This document shows positions 31,743 through 42,022 of a stretch of 64,000 nucleotides of DNA, piece by piece. Origin of the DNA: Nocardioides alkalitolerans (lineage in GTDB: Bacteria > Actinomycetota > Actinomycetes > Propionibacteriales > Nocardioidaceae); assembly GCA_038184435.1 (NCBI GenBank), contig CP116227.1, positions 806,001 to 870,000 of the forward strand, written 5' to 3'. The translations under genes and the position numbers were made by a program. How positions within the stretch are numbered: position 1 is the stretch's first letter; each line of letters opens with the position of its first letter. Below the pieces are notes generated by a model that was not told the origin of the DNA, did not search any database, and saw nothing but the letters and a program-made list of their open reading frames with translations.

Positions 31743-33116
31743 ATGGCGCCCAGCGGATCGCTCTCCCCGTCCAACCTCGCCGCCGTCTTCAAGGCCTACG
31801 ACGTGCGGGGCACCGTCCCCGACCAGCTCGACGAGGAGTTCGCCCGCCGGGTGGGCGCCGCGTTCGTGCAGGTCACCGGTGCGCCCACGGTCGTCGTCGG
31901 TCACGACATGCGGCCCTCCTCGCCCGGCATGGCCGGCGCCTTCGCGCAGGGCGCGGCCGACCAGGGCGCCGACGTCGTGCTCATCGGCCTGGCCTCGACC
32001 GACCAGCTCTACTTCGCCTCGGGCCACCTCGGCCACGCGGGCGCGATGTTCACGGCGAGCCACAACCCGGCGCAGTACAACGGCATCAAGATGTGCCGCG
32101 CCAACGCGGTGCCGATCGGCACCGAGACCGGTCTCTCCGAGATCCGCGACCTCGTCGGCGGGGACGAGCCGGCGCCTGCCGCACGCACCGGCAGCATCTC
32201 CGAGCACGACGTCCTCGCGGCGTACGCGGCGCACGTGCTCTCCCTCGCCCCCGTGACCGGGCGGAAGCTCGAGGTCGTCGTCGACGCGGGCAACGGCATG
32301 GCCGGCCTGACGGCCCCGGCCGTCTTCGAGCGCCTCGAGGACGTCGTCGACCTGGTGCCGATGTACTTCGAGCTCGACGGCTCCTTCCCCAACCACGAGG
32401 CCAACCCGATCGACCCGGAGACCCTGGTCGACCTCCAGGCCCGCGTGCTCGCGGAGGGCGCCGACATCGGCCTCGCCTTCGACGGCGACGCCGACCGCTG
32501 CTTCCTCGTCGACGAGCAGGGCCGGGCGGTCTCGCCCTCGACGCTGACGGCGCTCATCGCCGACCGCGAGCTGGCCCGCGTGCCGGGCTCCAACGTCATC
32601 CACAACCTCATCACCTCGAAGGCCGTGCCGGAGATCGTGACCGAGAAGGGCGGCACGCCGGTGCGCACCCGCGTGGGGCACTCCTACATCAAGGCCACGA
32701 TGGCCGAGACCGACGCCGTCTTCGGCGGCGAGCACTCGGGCCACTTCTACTTCCGCGACTTCTGGCGCGCCGACTCGGGCATGCTCGCGGCGCTGCACGC
32801 GCTGTCCGCGCTCGCGGAGACCGACGTCCCGCTCTCGCAGCTGCTGGCGGACTACGAGCGCTACCCCATGAGCGGCGAGATCAACTCCACCGTGGCCGAC
32901 CAGACCGCGGTGCTCACGCAGCTCGAGGAGACGTACGGCGCGCAGGACGGCGTGACGATCGACAAGCTCGACGGGCTCACCGTCGACGGCGGCGACTGGT
33001 GGTTCAACGTGCGCGCCTCCAACACCGAGCCGCTGCTGCGTCTCAACGTTGAGGGCAAGGACGAGGCGACGATGACCGACGTGCGCGACCGCGTGCTGGC
33101 GGTGATCCGCGGATGA
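31743..33116 (+). CDS. manB: Phosphomannomutase / phosphoglucomutase
   Basis: A 457-aa alpha-D-phosphohexomutase interconverting mannose-6-phosphate and mannose-1-phosphate, the route to GDP-mannose and cell-envelope mannosides. Visible motifs: FKAYDVRGTVP at the N-terminus, the phosphoserine loop TASHNPAQYNGIK, the metal loop DGDADR, the sugar-specificity region GGEHSGHFYFRD and the C-terminal phosphate-binding RASNTEPLLRLNVE. Length matches the family. It overlaps the Trm112 gene by 4 nt and is followed by a SIS-domain gene, as in mycobacteria (Rv3257c/Rv3256c). Confidence 0.95.
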   Translation: MAPSGSLSPSNLAAVFKAYDVRGTVPDQLDEEFARRVGAAFVQVTGAPTVVVGHDMRPSSPGMAGAFAQGAADQGADVVLIGLASTDQLYFASGHLGHAGAMFTASHNPAQYNGIKMCRANAVPIGTETGLSEIRDLVGGDEPAPAARTGSISEHDVLAAYAAHVLSLAPVTGRKLEVVVDAGNGMAGLTAPAVFERLEDVVDLVPMYFELDGSFPNHEANPIDPETLVDLQARVLAEGADIGLAFDGDADRCFLVDEQGRAVSPSTLTALIADRELARVPGSNVIHNLITSKAVPEIVTEKGGTPVRTRVGHSYIKATMAETDAVFGGEHSGHFYFRDFWRADSGMLAALHALSALAETDVPLSQLLADYERYPMSGEINSTVADQTAVLTQLEETYGAQDGVTIDKLDGLTVDGGDWWFNVRASNTEPLLRLNVEGKDEATMTDVRDRVLAVIRG

Positions 33117-33286
33117 GCGCCGCCATCGATCCCACCCTGCGCCGCATCATCGTCTGCCCGAACTGCCGCGGCGAGCTGGTCGACGGTGCCGAGGGCGCCG
33201 AGCTGGTCTGCACCGACTGCGGCTACGGCTACCCCGTCCGCGACGGCATCCCGGTGCTGCTCGTCGACGAGGCCCGCCGGGCCTGA
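33113..33286 (+). CDS. Trm112 family zinc-ribbon protein
   Basis: A 57-aa protein with two CxxC pairs, CPNC (residues 15-18) and CTDC (33-36), and the typical ending YPVRDGIPVLLVDEAR. This is the bacterial Trm112/YcaR-like small zinc ribbon, whose eukaryotic relative activates methyltransferases; the bacterial partner is unknown. The ATG overlaps the phosphomannomutase stop (ATGA), so its translation is coupled. Confidence 0.88.
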   Translation: MSAAIDPTLRRIIVCPNCRGELVDGAEGAELVCTDCGYGYPVRDGIPVLLVDEARRA

Positions 33287-33300
33287 GCCGGAGCACCGCC

Positions 33301-34326
33301 GTGTGGTTCGACGAGTCCCGCCTCGACGACGAGCGGGCGCTGGCCGGGATCGACCCGCTCCTGCGGTCGCTCGCGGAGGCGGGCTCACGCGTGCGCCGCG
33401 AGGCGCAGGTCGCCCTCGACCTGGCCCCGGAGAAGGTGCACGAGGCCCGGTCCCGGCCCCGCCCCCGCGCGGTCGTGGTCGCCGGCACCGGCTCCCGTCT
33501 GCTCCGTGACGTGCTCGAGGGCAGCTGCCCGGTGCCGTTCGTCGCGTGGCCCGGCCCCGGACTGCCCGGCTGGGTGGGCTCGCTCGACCTGGTCGTGATG
33601 CTCGCCCCGGCGGGCTCCGACGTGACCGCGGCCGCCGCGGTCGCCGAGGCGGTGCGCCGCGGGGCCGACGTGCTCGTGGCCTGCCCGCCCGGCTCGCTCG
33701 TCGCGGAGCACGCGGTCGGACGCGACGTCCTGGTGCTCCCGGTCGGCACCGGCGACCCGTTGGCCGTCGCGGTCGTGGTGCTGGACCTCCTGGCCTCCGC
33801 GGGACTGGGGCGGGCCGCCGACGCGGACGACGTCGCCGGGGCCCTCGACGACGTCGCGGTGCGCTGCTCGCCGCACCGCGACATCGCGGCCAACCCGGCC
33901 AAGGAGGTCGCGCTGGGGCTGGCGGACGCCCAGCCGGTGCTCTGGGGCGGGAGCGCCCTGGCGGCCCGGGCGGCGCGCCGGGTGGCCGAGGAGCTGCGCC
34001 GGGTCACCGGTCGCTCCGTCCTGGCCGACGACGCCGAGGAGGTGCTGCCGGTCATCGAGGCCGCCCGGCCCCGCGACGTCTTCGCCGACCCGTTCGCCGA
34101 CGGGGGAGCGGTGTCCCGCCCGACGCTCGTGGTGCTCGACGACGGCGACGAGGCGGCCGTCGTGCGGGAGCAGGCGGGCCGGCTCCGGGCGGCAGCCGCG
34201 GCCCACGACGTGCGGGTCGTGGAGATCGGGAGCGAGGCCCGCAGCGACGTCGCCCGGCACGCGTCCCTCATCCTGCAGGGACGCTACGTCGCGGCGTACC
34301 TGGGTCTCGGGCTGGTCCCCGACTGA
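33301..34326 (+). CDS. SIS-domain protein (TobH-like)
   Basis: A 341-aa protein with two Rossmann-like SIS halves. The first has RAVVVAGTGSRLLRDVL and LDLVVMLAPAGSDVTAAAAVAEAVRRG, with the T/S-rich sugar-phosphate loop; the second has QPVLWGGSALAARAARRVAEEL. Phosphoglucose/phosphomannose isomerases of archaea use this architecture, and the mycobacterial counterpart (Rv3256c) occupies the same place. GGAG stands 7 nt before the GTG. It may be an isomerase or a sugar-phosphate binding regulator feeding phosphomannomutase; the class I manA gene found next in mycobacteria is absent here. Confidence 0.75.
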   Translation: MWFDESRLDDERALAGIDPLLRSLAEAGSRVRREAQVALDLAPEKVHEARSRPRPRAVVVAGTGSRLLRDVLEGSCPVPFVAWPGPGLPGWVGSLDLVVMLAPAGSDVTAAAAVAEAVRRGADVLVACPPGSLVAEHAVGRDVLVLPVGTGDPLAVAVVVLDLLASAGLGRAADADDVAGALDDVAVRCSPHRDIAANPAKEVALGLADAQPVLWGGSALAARAARRVAEELRRVTGRSVLADDAEEVLPVIEAARPRDVFADPFADGGAVSRPTLVVLDDGDEAAVVREQAGRLRAAAAAHDVRVVEIGSEARSDVARHASLILQGRYVAAYLGLGLVPD

Positions 34327-34349
34327 GACCCGTCGCGGGGCCGACGCTC

Positions 34350-34355
34350 TAGAGT
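34350..34355 (+). promoter_or_regulatory. -10 box of leaderless promoter (upstream ORF / DUF808)
   Basis: TAGAGT, 6 nt before a GTG at 34362 that opens a 14-codon frame. Confidence 0.55.
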
Positions 34356-34361
34356 CGTCCC

Positions 34362-34406
34362 GTGACGATCTCGCGGACGCGCCCGACCCCGGACGGTGAC
34401 CGATGA
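34362..34406 (+). CDS. Leaderless 14-codon upstream ORF
   Basis: GTG at 34362 reads VTISRTRPTPDGDR and ends in TGA at 34404-34406, overlapping the DUF808 ATG at 34403 (ATGA). The -10 box immediately upstream puts the transcript start at or near this GTG. DUF808 itself has only a weak ribosome site, so this leader peptide could deliver ribosomes to it by termination-reinitiation. The peptide is not recognised as any known attenuator peptide. Confidence 0.45.
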   Translation: MTISRTRPTPDGDR

Positions 34407-35338
34407 GCGGCGGCCTCTTCGCCCTGCTGGACGACGTGGCCGCGCTGGCGCGCCTCGCGGCGGCGTCCGTGGACGACGTGGGCGCGGCCGCGGGCCGGGC
34501 GAGCATCAAGGCGGCCGGTGTCGTCGTGGACGACACGGCGGTGACACCGCAGTACGTCCAGGGGGTCGCGGCCGAGCGGGAGCTGCCCATCGTGAAGCGG
34601 ATCGCGATCGGCTCCCTGCGCAACAAGATCCTCATCATCCTGCCGCTCGCCCTGCTGCTCAGCCAGTTCCTGCCGTGGCTCCTCACCCCGATCCTCATGG
34701 CCGGCGGTGCGTTCCTCTGCTTCGAGGGCGCCGAGAAGATCTGGGGGAAGGTCGCGGGCCACGCCTCCCACGAGAAGACGATCGAGGCCGGCCCCGACGC
34801 GGAGAAGACCCTCGTCGCCGGCGCAATCCGCACCGACCTCATCCTCTCCGCCGAGATCATGGTCATCTCGCTCAACGAGGTCGCCGAGGAGCCGTTCCTC
34901 TCCCGCCTCGCGATCCTGCTGGTGGTCGCGGTCGGCATCACCGTGCTCGTCTACGGCGTCGTGGCCGTCATCGTGAAGATGGACGACGTCGGACTCGCGC
35001 TGGCGCAGCGCCCCTCGGCCGCGGCCCAGAAGGTCGGCACGGGCCTCGTCCGGGCGATGCCGGGGCTCCTCGCGGTCATCGCCGTCGTCGGCACCGCCGC
35101 GATGCTCTGGGTCGGCGGCCACATCCTGCTGGTCGGGGTGGACGACCTGGGCTGGCACGCGCCGTACGAGCTCGTGCACCACCTCGAGGTCGCCGTCCAC
35201 GATGCCCTCGGTGCGGTCGGCGCGGTCGCCGGCTGGATCGTCAACACGGCGCTGTCGGCCGTGGTCGGCCTCGTCGTCGGCGCGCTCGTCGTCGTGGTCG
35301 TCCACCTCGTGGGTCGTCTGCGTCACGCGGATTCCTGA
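34403..35338 (+). CDS. DUF808 (YedI-like) membrane protein
   Basis: A 311-aa polytopic inner-membrane protein. The start SGGLFALLDDVAALARLAAASVDDVGAAAGRA is diagnostic for DUF808. It has about six hydrophobic segments: ILIILPLALLLSQFLPWLLTP, LAILLVVAVGITVLVYGVVAVIV, MPGLLAVIAVVGTAAMLWVGG, WIVNTALSAVVGLVVGALVVVVVH and shorter ones. A cytoplasmic loop has EKIWGKVAGHA and EKTLVAGAIRTDLILS. Function unknown. It is preceded by a short leaderless ORF and occupies the interval between the SIS gene and ahcY. Confidence 0.85.
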   Translation: MSGGLFALLDDVAALARLAAASVDDVGAAAGRASIKAAGVVVDDTAVTPQYVQGVAAERELPIVKRIAIGSLRNKILIILPLALLLSQFLPWLLTPILMAGGAFLCFEGAEKIWGKVAGHASHEKTIEAGPDAEKTLVAGAIRTDLILSAEIMVISLNEVAEEPFLSRLAILLVVAVGITVLVYGVVAVIVKMDDVGLALAQRPSAAAQKVGTGLVRAMPGLLAVIAVVGTAAMLWVGGHILLVGVDDLGWHAPYELVHHLEVAVHDALGAVGAVAGWIVNTALSAVVGLVVGALVVVVVHLVGRLRHADS

Positions 35339-35448
35339 AACGCGCGGAGGGCGGCCTACGCTGGTGCGGTCCGCGTCGGGAGATCCCGGAGATGCGCAGA
35401 TGCGCAGGCGCGTGGCTCTGGCTCCACCCTGTTCGAGGAGACACACCG

Positions 35449-36885
<1,437 letters not shown>

Positions 36886-36928
36886 GGGCCCTGATCCCGC
36901 GGGGATCCAACGCCGTTCCACCTCCACG

Positions 36929-36960
36929 ACCGCCGTCCCCGCACCTGCGGGGACGGCGGT
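36929..36960 (+). terminator. Hairpin terminator of ahcY
   Basis: Perfect 14-bp stem ACCGCCGTCCCCGC/GCGGGGACGGCGGT with an ACCT loop, 43 nt after the ahcY stop, just upstream of the mtrA promoter. Confidence 0.75.
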
Positions 36961-36963
36961 TGT

Positions 36964-36969
36964 CATACT
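36964..36969 (+). promoter_or_regulatory. -10 box of leaderless promoter (mtrA)
   Basis: CATACT, 6 nt before the GTG at 36976 and 3 nt after the terminator stem. Confidence 0.5.
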
Positions 36970-36975
36970 TGGCGG

Positions 36976-37698
36976 GTGACCAGCACTGACCGCGCGGCCT
37001 CCGGCACCGCCGATCCCGACAGCCGCGGGCGCGTGCTCGTCGTCGACGACGACGCGTCGCTGGCGGAGATGCTCACCATCGTGCTGCGCCAGGAGGGATT
37101 CGAGCCGGCCGTCTGCCTGCGGGGCGACGAGGCCCTCGCCGCGGTGCGGGAGTTCCGTCCCGACGTGCTCCTCCTCGACGTCATGCTGCCGGGCAAGGAC
37201 GGCATCGAGGTCTGCCGCGAGGTGCGCGCCGAGTCGGGCGTGCCCATCGTGATGCTGACCGCGAAGGGCGACACCGTCGACGTCGTCGTGGGCCTCGAGT
37301 CGGGTGCGGACGACTACGTGGTGAAGCCGTTCAAGCCCAAGGAGCTCGTGGCCCGCATCCGTGCCCGCGTGCGGCGCCTCGACGCCCCCGTGCAGGAGAC
37401 CCTCGCCATCGGCGACCTCACGATCGACGTCGCGGGGCACCAGGTGTCGCGCGGGGACGAGGTCATCAGCCTCACGCCGCTGGAGTTCGACCTCCTCGTC
37501 TGCCTCGCCCGCAAGCCGTGGCAGGCGTTCAGCCGGGAGGTGCTCCTCGAGGAGGTGTGGGGCTACCGCCACGCGGCGGACACCCGTCTCGTCAACGTGC
37601 ACGTCCAGCGGCTGCGCTCGAAGGTCGAGCACGACCCCGAGCGTCCCGAGATCGTCCTGACGGTGCGCGGCGTGGGCTACAAGGCAGGGCCGTCCTGA
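36976..37698 (+). CDS. mtrA: OmpR-family response regulator MtrA
   Basis: A 240-aa regulator of the MtrAB system, which in actinobacteria controls cell-wall turnover, division and osmotic response. The receiver domain has the acidic pair VDDD near residues 20-23, phospho-acceptor D68 in LLLDVMLPGKDG, and the Lys in DDYVVKPFKPKEL. The winged-helix effector domain ends LRSKVEHDPERPEIVLTVRGVGYK. The N-terminal ~14 residues are an extension compared with the shortest homologues. It is followed after 4 nt by mtrB. Confidence 0.96.
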   Translation: MTSTDRAASGTADPDSRGRVLVVDDDASLAEMLTIVLRQEGFEPAVCLRGDEALAAVREFRPDVLLLDVMLPGKDGIEVCREVRAESGVPIVMLTAKGDTVDVVVGLESGADDYVVKPFKPKELVARIRARVRRLDAPVQETLAIGDLTIDVAGHQVSRGDEVISLTPLEFDLLVCLARKPWQAFSREVLLEEVWGYRHAADTRLVNVHVQRLRSKVEHDPERPEIVLTVRGVGYKAGPS

Positions 37699-37702
37699 TC
37701 CC

Positions 37703-39364
37703 GTGCTGACGCCCCGCCTGGCCCCGCTGGCACGCCGGCTGCCGCGCCGGTCCCCCCGACCACCGGGGTCGGCGACCGGGGGCGGGATCGGCGCGGCGGT
37801 CGGCCGCGCGCTGACGATCTGGCGCCGTTCCGTCTCCGCGCGCGTCGTGGTCTCGACCGTGCTGCTCTCGACGGTCGTGGTGGGCGCCGTGAGCTGGCTG
37901 CTCGTGGTGCAGGTGCGCGACGGCCTCCTCGACGACCGGGTGCGCGCGGCCACCGCGGAGGCTGAGACGGAGACCGTGCAGGCGGTCGACCGGCTGGTCG
38001 GGGGGTCCGACTTCGACGTGGCCAGCCAGCTCGAGCTGGTCGCAGCGCCGTTGAGCCAGCGCGGCGCGGTGCGGGGCTACGAGGTGCTGGTCGCGCGCTC
38101 CGACGCCGACCCGGCCAGCGACCTGACGACGAGCGGCTCCATCTCCTCGCCGGACCTCGACCTGACGAGCGTGCCCCGCTCGCTGCGCGAGCACTTCACG
38201 GGCAGCGCCCAGCTGGCCTGGGCCTGGACGAGCCTGCGGACGGCCGACGACGGCGTCACCTCCGAGGTGCCGGGCATCGTGGTCGGCACGCAGGTGCAGC
38301 TCCCGGCCGACGGCCGCCCCTACACCCTCTACCTGCTGTTCCCCATGGAGCAGGAGCAGGAGACCCTCGCCCTGGTGACCCGCTCGGTGCTCGTCGCCGA
38401 CGCGCTCCTGGTGGTGCTCATCGGCGGTGTCACCTACCTCGTCGCCCGCCAGGTCGTCACCCCGATCCGGCTCGCCCGCAAGGTCGCCGAGCGGCTCGCC
38501 GCCGGACGGCTCCAGGAGCGCCTGCGGGTGTCCGGGCAGGACGACCTCGCCCGCCTCGCGTCGTCGTTCAATCAGATGGCCTCCAACCTCCAGCGCCAGA
38601 TCCAGCAGCTCGAGGAGCTCAGCCGCGTGCAGCGCCGCTTCGTGGCCGACGTGTCCCACGAGCTCCGCACCCCGCTGACGACGGTGCGCATGGCCGGCGA
38701 CATGCTCCACGACGCCCGCACCGACTTCGACCCGCCCACCGCCCGCGCCGCCGAGCTCCTCCAAGTCGAGCTCGACCGCTTCGAGCGGCTCCTCGGCGAG
38801 CTCCTCGAGATCAGCCGGTACGACGCGGGAGCGGTCGCCCTCGAGGTCGAGGACGTCGACCTGCGCGACGTGGTCGAGAGGGTCGTCCGCCAGACCGCGA
38901 CCGTGGCCGCGGGCTCGGGCGTCCAGGTCGACGTGCGCGAGCCCGGGCGGCCCTGCGTGTGCGCGGCGGACGGGCGGCGCGTCGAGCGGATCGTGCGCAA
39001 CCTGGTGACCAACGCGATCGACCACGCGGAGTCGCGCGACGTGGTCATCACCGTCGACGCCGACGAGCACAGCGCGGCCATCGCGGTGCGGGACTACGGC
39101 GTCGGGCTGGCGCCGGGGGAGTCGGCCATGGTGTTCAACCGGTTCTGGCGGGCCGACCCGGCACGCGCCCGCACGTCGGGCGGCACGGGCCTCGGCCTGT
39201 CGATCGCGCTGGAGGACGCCCACCTCCATGGCGGCTGGCTCCAGGCGTGGGGCACCCCCGGCGGGGGCGCCCAGTTCCGGTTGACGCTGCCGCGCCACTC
39301 CGGCGACCAGCTGCGGCACAGCCCGATCCCGCTCCTCCCTGCCGACGCGGAGCCGGTCCGGTGA
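37703..39364 (+). CDS. mtrB: Sensor histidine kinase MtrB
   Basis: A 553-aa membrane kinase paired with MtrA. Order of domains: short cytoplasmic N-terminus, TM1 (VVVSTVLLSTVVVGAVSWLLVV), extracytoplasmic sensor region of about 165 residues, TM2 (VADALLVVLIGGVTYLVA), HAMP linker, HisKA with phospho-acceptor H319 in VSHELRTPLTT, then HATPase with N-box NLVTNAIDHAE and G boxes DYGVGL and GTGLGLSIA. Its GTG is 4 nt after mtrA; its stop overlaps lpqB (GTGA). Confidence 0.96.
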   Translation: MLTPRLAPLARRLPRRSPRPPGSATGGGIGAAVGRALTIWRRSVSARVVVSTVLLSTVVVGAVSWLLVVQVRDGLLDDRVRAATAEAETETVQAVDRLVGGSDFDVASQLELVAAPLSQRGAVRGYEVLVARSDADPASDLTTSGSISSPDLDLTSVPRSLREHFTGSAQLAWAWTSLRTADDGVTSEVPGIVVGTQVQLPADGRPYTLYLLFPMEQEQETLALVTRSVLVADALLVVLIGGVTYLVARQVVTPIRLARKVAERLAAGRLQERLRVSGQDDLARLASSFNQMASNLQRQIQQLEELSRVQRRFVADVSHELRTPLTTVRMAGDMLHDARTDFDPPTARAAELLQVELDRFERLLGELLEISRYDAGAVALEVEDVDLRDVVERVVRQTATVAAGSGVQVDVREPGRPCVCAADGRRVERIVRNLVTNAIDHAESRDVVITVDADEHSAAIAVRDYGVGLAPGESAMVFNRFWRADPARARTSGGTGLGLSIALEDAHLHGGWLQAWGTPGGGAQFRLTLPRHSGDQLRHSPIPLLPADAEPVR

Positions 39365-41112
39365 GGGCGGACGCGCGCCGTACGCATCGGCGTCCCGCGC
39401 TGCGCGCCCTGCTGGCCGCGGTGCTCGCCTCGGCGCTGGCCGTGCTCCTGCTGGCCGGGTGCGTGCGTCTGCCCGACTCGGGGGACGTGACGGTCCCCGA
39501 CGACGTGCCCGACGGTGTCGGCGACGCGGCGGTCGACTACGTGCCGCCCGGCCCGACACCGGGGGAGACGCCCGACGAGATCGTGCAGCACTTCCTGGGC
39601 GCCATGCGGGCCACCTCGCTGCAGACGAGCGTGGCGCGGTCGTTCCTGACGGAGGCCACGGCCGAGGCATGGTCGCCGGAGCAGCGCACGATCGTCTACG
39701 AGGACGCGTCCCGCCCGACGAGCGGCACGACCGTCAGCGTCGACCTCCAGGGCAGCGCGAGCCTCGACGACCGGGGGCAGTGGGTCGGGGAGCCGAGCGG
39801 GGCCGACCGCACGGTCACCTTCGGCATGCAGCAGGAGGACGGGGAGTGGCGCATCGCCACCCTGCCCAACGCCCTGATCGTGCCGCTGACGTGGCTGGAG
39901 GCGCGCTACCAGCGGGCGGACCTCTACTTCCTCGACCCCTCGTCGCGCATCCTCGTGCCCACGCCGGTCTTCGTGCCGAGCGGGGAGCAGCTCGCGTCGC
40001 GGCTCGTCAACGCGCTCCTCGAGGGACCGCCGGACACGCTGACGGGCGTGGTCGACACCGCCCTCGGCGGGACGGGGCCCGGCACGACGGTCGAGGTGTC
40101 GTCGTCGGGCCTGGCCTCGATCCGGACGACCGGCGTCGACGGCGCGCCCGGGGCGCTGACGGAGCCCATGGTCGCCCAGCTGGCGTGGACGTTGCGCCAG
40201 GTGCCGTCCATCGTGCGGATCCGCGTGCTGGTCGACGACGTCGCGCTGCGGGTGCCCGACGGCGGCACCGACTTCGCGGTCGGTGCCGGACAGCGCTACA
40301 CCCCCGACGTCGCCGGCGCCGACGCCGCGCTCTACGGGCTGGACGGCGACCAGGTCGTCGAGCTCGACGGGACCGCGACCGAGCCCGTGGCCGGCACCGA
40401 GGAGCTCCTCGGGACCGGGGTGCAGCGCCTGGCCGTCGACCTCTTCGGCACGCGCGTCGCCGCGCAGGTGGCGGACGGGTCGGTCGTGGTCGTCCCTCTC
40501 GACGACCCCGCGGCCCCGACCGCCCGCATCCCGGTCGAGGGCACCGCCCGCATGTCCTGGGACTTCGCCGGTCGCCTGTGGATCGCCGACGGGGACGACG
40601 AGGCGCGGCTGCGCGTCGTCAGCTCCGGCACGGTCACCTCGCTCGACGCGCCCGACCTGGTCGGGCAGCGCATCACGTCCCTCACGGTCTCGCGCGACGG
40701 GTCGCGGCTCGTCGCCGTGGTCGGTGTGCCGGGAGCGCAGCGGGTGGTCGTGTCGCGGGTGCGCTACGACGAGCGGGGCGGCGTCGCGGACGTCGTCGAG
40801 CCGGCCCAGGACCTCGCGGTCGACGCCGCGGGCCTCACGGTGCTCGACGTCGGCTGGCGCTCGGCGACGGAGGTCGTCGTGCTCGCCCGCATCGACGACA
40901 CGCTGGTGCAGCTGCAGCGCGTGCCCGTCGACGGCTCCCCGGGCGCGGACGACGGCACGACGCTCCTCATGAGCGAGGCCGAGCGGCTCGTGACGTCCAC
41001 CTCCCCGGGCACGCAGCTGCTCCTCGTCGGGCCGCAGCTCGTCGAGGAGTACGACGGAGCCCGCCTCGTCGCGTCCGACGCACGCGTCGCCGGTCTCACC
41101 TATCCCGGCTGA
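39361..41112 (+). CDS. lpqB: Lipoprotein LpqB
   Basis: A 583-aa secreted lipoprotein, partner of MtrAB. Signal peptide with lipobox LLAGC; lipidated Cys is C34. An N-terminal NTF2-like part is followed by a GerMN-type domain (TPVFVPSGEQLASRLVNALLEGPP, QVPSIVRIRVLVDDVALR) and a C-terminal beta-propeller-like domain of repeated ~45-residue strands. In mycobacteria LpqB influences MtrA phosphorylation. The reading frame starts 4 nt inside mtrB, so the three genes are translationally coupled. Confidence 0.93.
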   Translation: MRADARRTHRRPALRALLAAVLASALAVLLLAGCVRLPDSGDVTVPDDVPDGVGDAAVDYVPPGPTPGETPDEIVQHFLGAMRATSLQTSVARSFLTEATAEAWSPEQRTIVYEDASRPTSGTTVSVDLQGSASLDDRGQWVGEPSGADRTVTFGMQQEDGEWRIATLPNALIVPLTWLEARYQRADLYFLDPSSRILVPTPVFVPSGEQLASRLVNALLEGPPDTLTGVVDTALGGTGPGTTVEVSSSGLASIRTTGVDGAPGALTEPMVAQLAWTLRQVPSIVRIRVLVDDVALRVPDGGTDFAVGAGQRYTPDVAGADAALYGLDGDQVVELDGTATEPVAGTEELLGTGVQRLAVDLFGTRVAAQVADGSVVVVPLDDPAAPTARIPVEGTARMSWDFAGRLWIADGDDEARLRVVSSGTVTSLDAPDLVGQRITSLTVSRDGSRLVAVVGVPGAQRVVVSRVRYDERGGVADVVEPAQDLAVDAAGLTVLDVGWRSATEVVVLARIDDTLVQLQRVPVDGSPGADDGTTLLMSEAERLVTSTSPGTQLLLVGPQLVEEYDGARLVASDARVAGLTYPG

Positions 41113-41114
41113 GT

Positions 41115-41147
41115 CCCGGCTGGCCCCCGGCTGGCCCCCGGCTGGCC
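41115..41147. repeat. Three tandem 11-bp repeats
   Basis: CCCGGCTGGCC occurs three times in direct succession, 3 nt after the lpqB stop, and its first eight bases also overlap the lpqB stop region. No hairpin function is evident. Confidence 0.7.
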
Positions 41148-41251
41148 CCGCCGGCCCGCTCGTCGTCCCCAGCCCCGCGTCGGGACGGACGTCTCCACCG
41201 GCGCGTGATCGCCCCGGACGTCGCCGGGCCGGGTGCGGTGGGATCGGTGTC

Positions 41252-42013
41252 GTGGGCACCGGCTGGTTCGTGGACGCGGCGACCGACCTCGTGACCGGCA
41301 GCGCGTGCGTCGGGTGCGCCCGCCCCGGCCGTCTGGTGTGTGCGCTCTGTGCGGCCACGCTGCCGGACCGGGGCGCGCCCGCGGTCGTCGACCCGTGGCC
41401 CGCCGGCCTGGTGCCGACGTGGGCGGGCGCCCCCCACGCCGACCTGGCCCGGGCCCTGGTGATCGGGCACAAGGAGCGGGGTCGCTGGGGCCTGCGCGCC
41501 CCGCTCGGCCGGCTGCTCGCCGCGGCGGTGGCCGCCGGCGTCGGGCCGCCGGGTGGTCGCCTGCTCCTCTGCGCCGTGCCGTCGCGGCCCGGCACGGTGC
41601 GGAGCCGGGGGCACGACGCGACGGGTGCGGTCGTCGCGCGGGCCGCCCGCACCCTGAGGGCGCAGGGGTACGACGCGGTCCGCGTCGACCTGCTCCGCTC
41701 GGGGCGGGCGCTCGACCAGGGCGACCTCGACGCGGCGGGCCGTGCCGTCAACCTGGTGGGCACGATGCGGTGCCCGGCGCACCTGCTGCGCGCTGCGGCG
41801 GCCCGGCACGGACGGGGCGCCGTGGTGCTGTGCGACGACGTGGTGACCACCGGGGCGACGCTGGTCGAGGCGGCGCGTGCGCTGGCGAGCAGCGGCGTAC
41901 CACCGCTCCTCGCCGCGACGGTGACGTCCACGCCACGGCGAGGTGGACGGGGGACGAGGACTTCAGTGGATTCCCAGGCGCGTTCCCTTCCCCGCGTGGA
42001 GAGGGGCGACTAA
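41252..42013 (+). CDS. comF: ComF-type phosphoribosyltransferase-domain protein
   Basis: A 253-aa protein with an N-terminal zinc ribbon (CVGC and CALC, residues ~19-33) and a C-terminal PRTase-like domain whose PRPP loop reads VVLCDDVVTTGATL. Related proteins act in DNA uptake (ComF/GntX) but in actinobacteria the role is unproven. Compared with the family it has the usual KERGRWGLRAPLG segment. The order comF-hpf-secA is conserved in actinobacteria. Its stop codon is part of a -10 hexamer for the following leader RNA. Confidence 0.85.
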   Translation: MGTGWFVDAATDLVTGSACVGCARPGRLVCALCAATLPDRGAPAVVDPWPAGLVPTWAGAPHADLARALVIGHKERGRWGLRAPLGRLLAAAVAAGVGPPGGRLLLCAVPSRPGTVRSRGHDATGAVVARAARTLRAQGYDAVRVDLLRSGRALDQGDLDAAGRAVNLVGTMRCPAHLLRAAAARHGRGAVVLCDDVVTTGATLVEAARALASSGVPPLLAATVTSTPRRGGRGTRTSVDSQARSLPRVERGD

Positions 42014-42016
42014 CGT
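42011..42016 (+). promoter_or_regulatory. -10 box of the hpf leader transcript
   Basis: TAACGT overlaps the comF stop codon (TAA 42011-42013). It would start a ~390-nt leader before hpf. The -35 is uncertain. Confidence 0.45.
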
Positions 42017-42022
42017 CGTCGC

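Noticed and set aside
35339..35448. Possible SAH or SAM riboswitch before ahcY
   Set aside because: I looked for the conserved SAH-riboswitch core and for SAM-type pairing elements and could not find them in this 110-nt leader.
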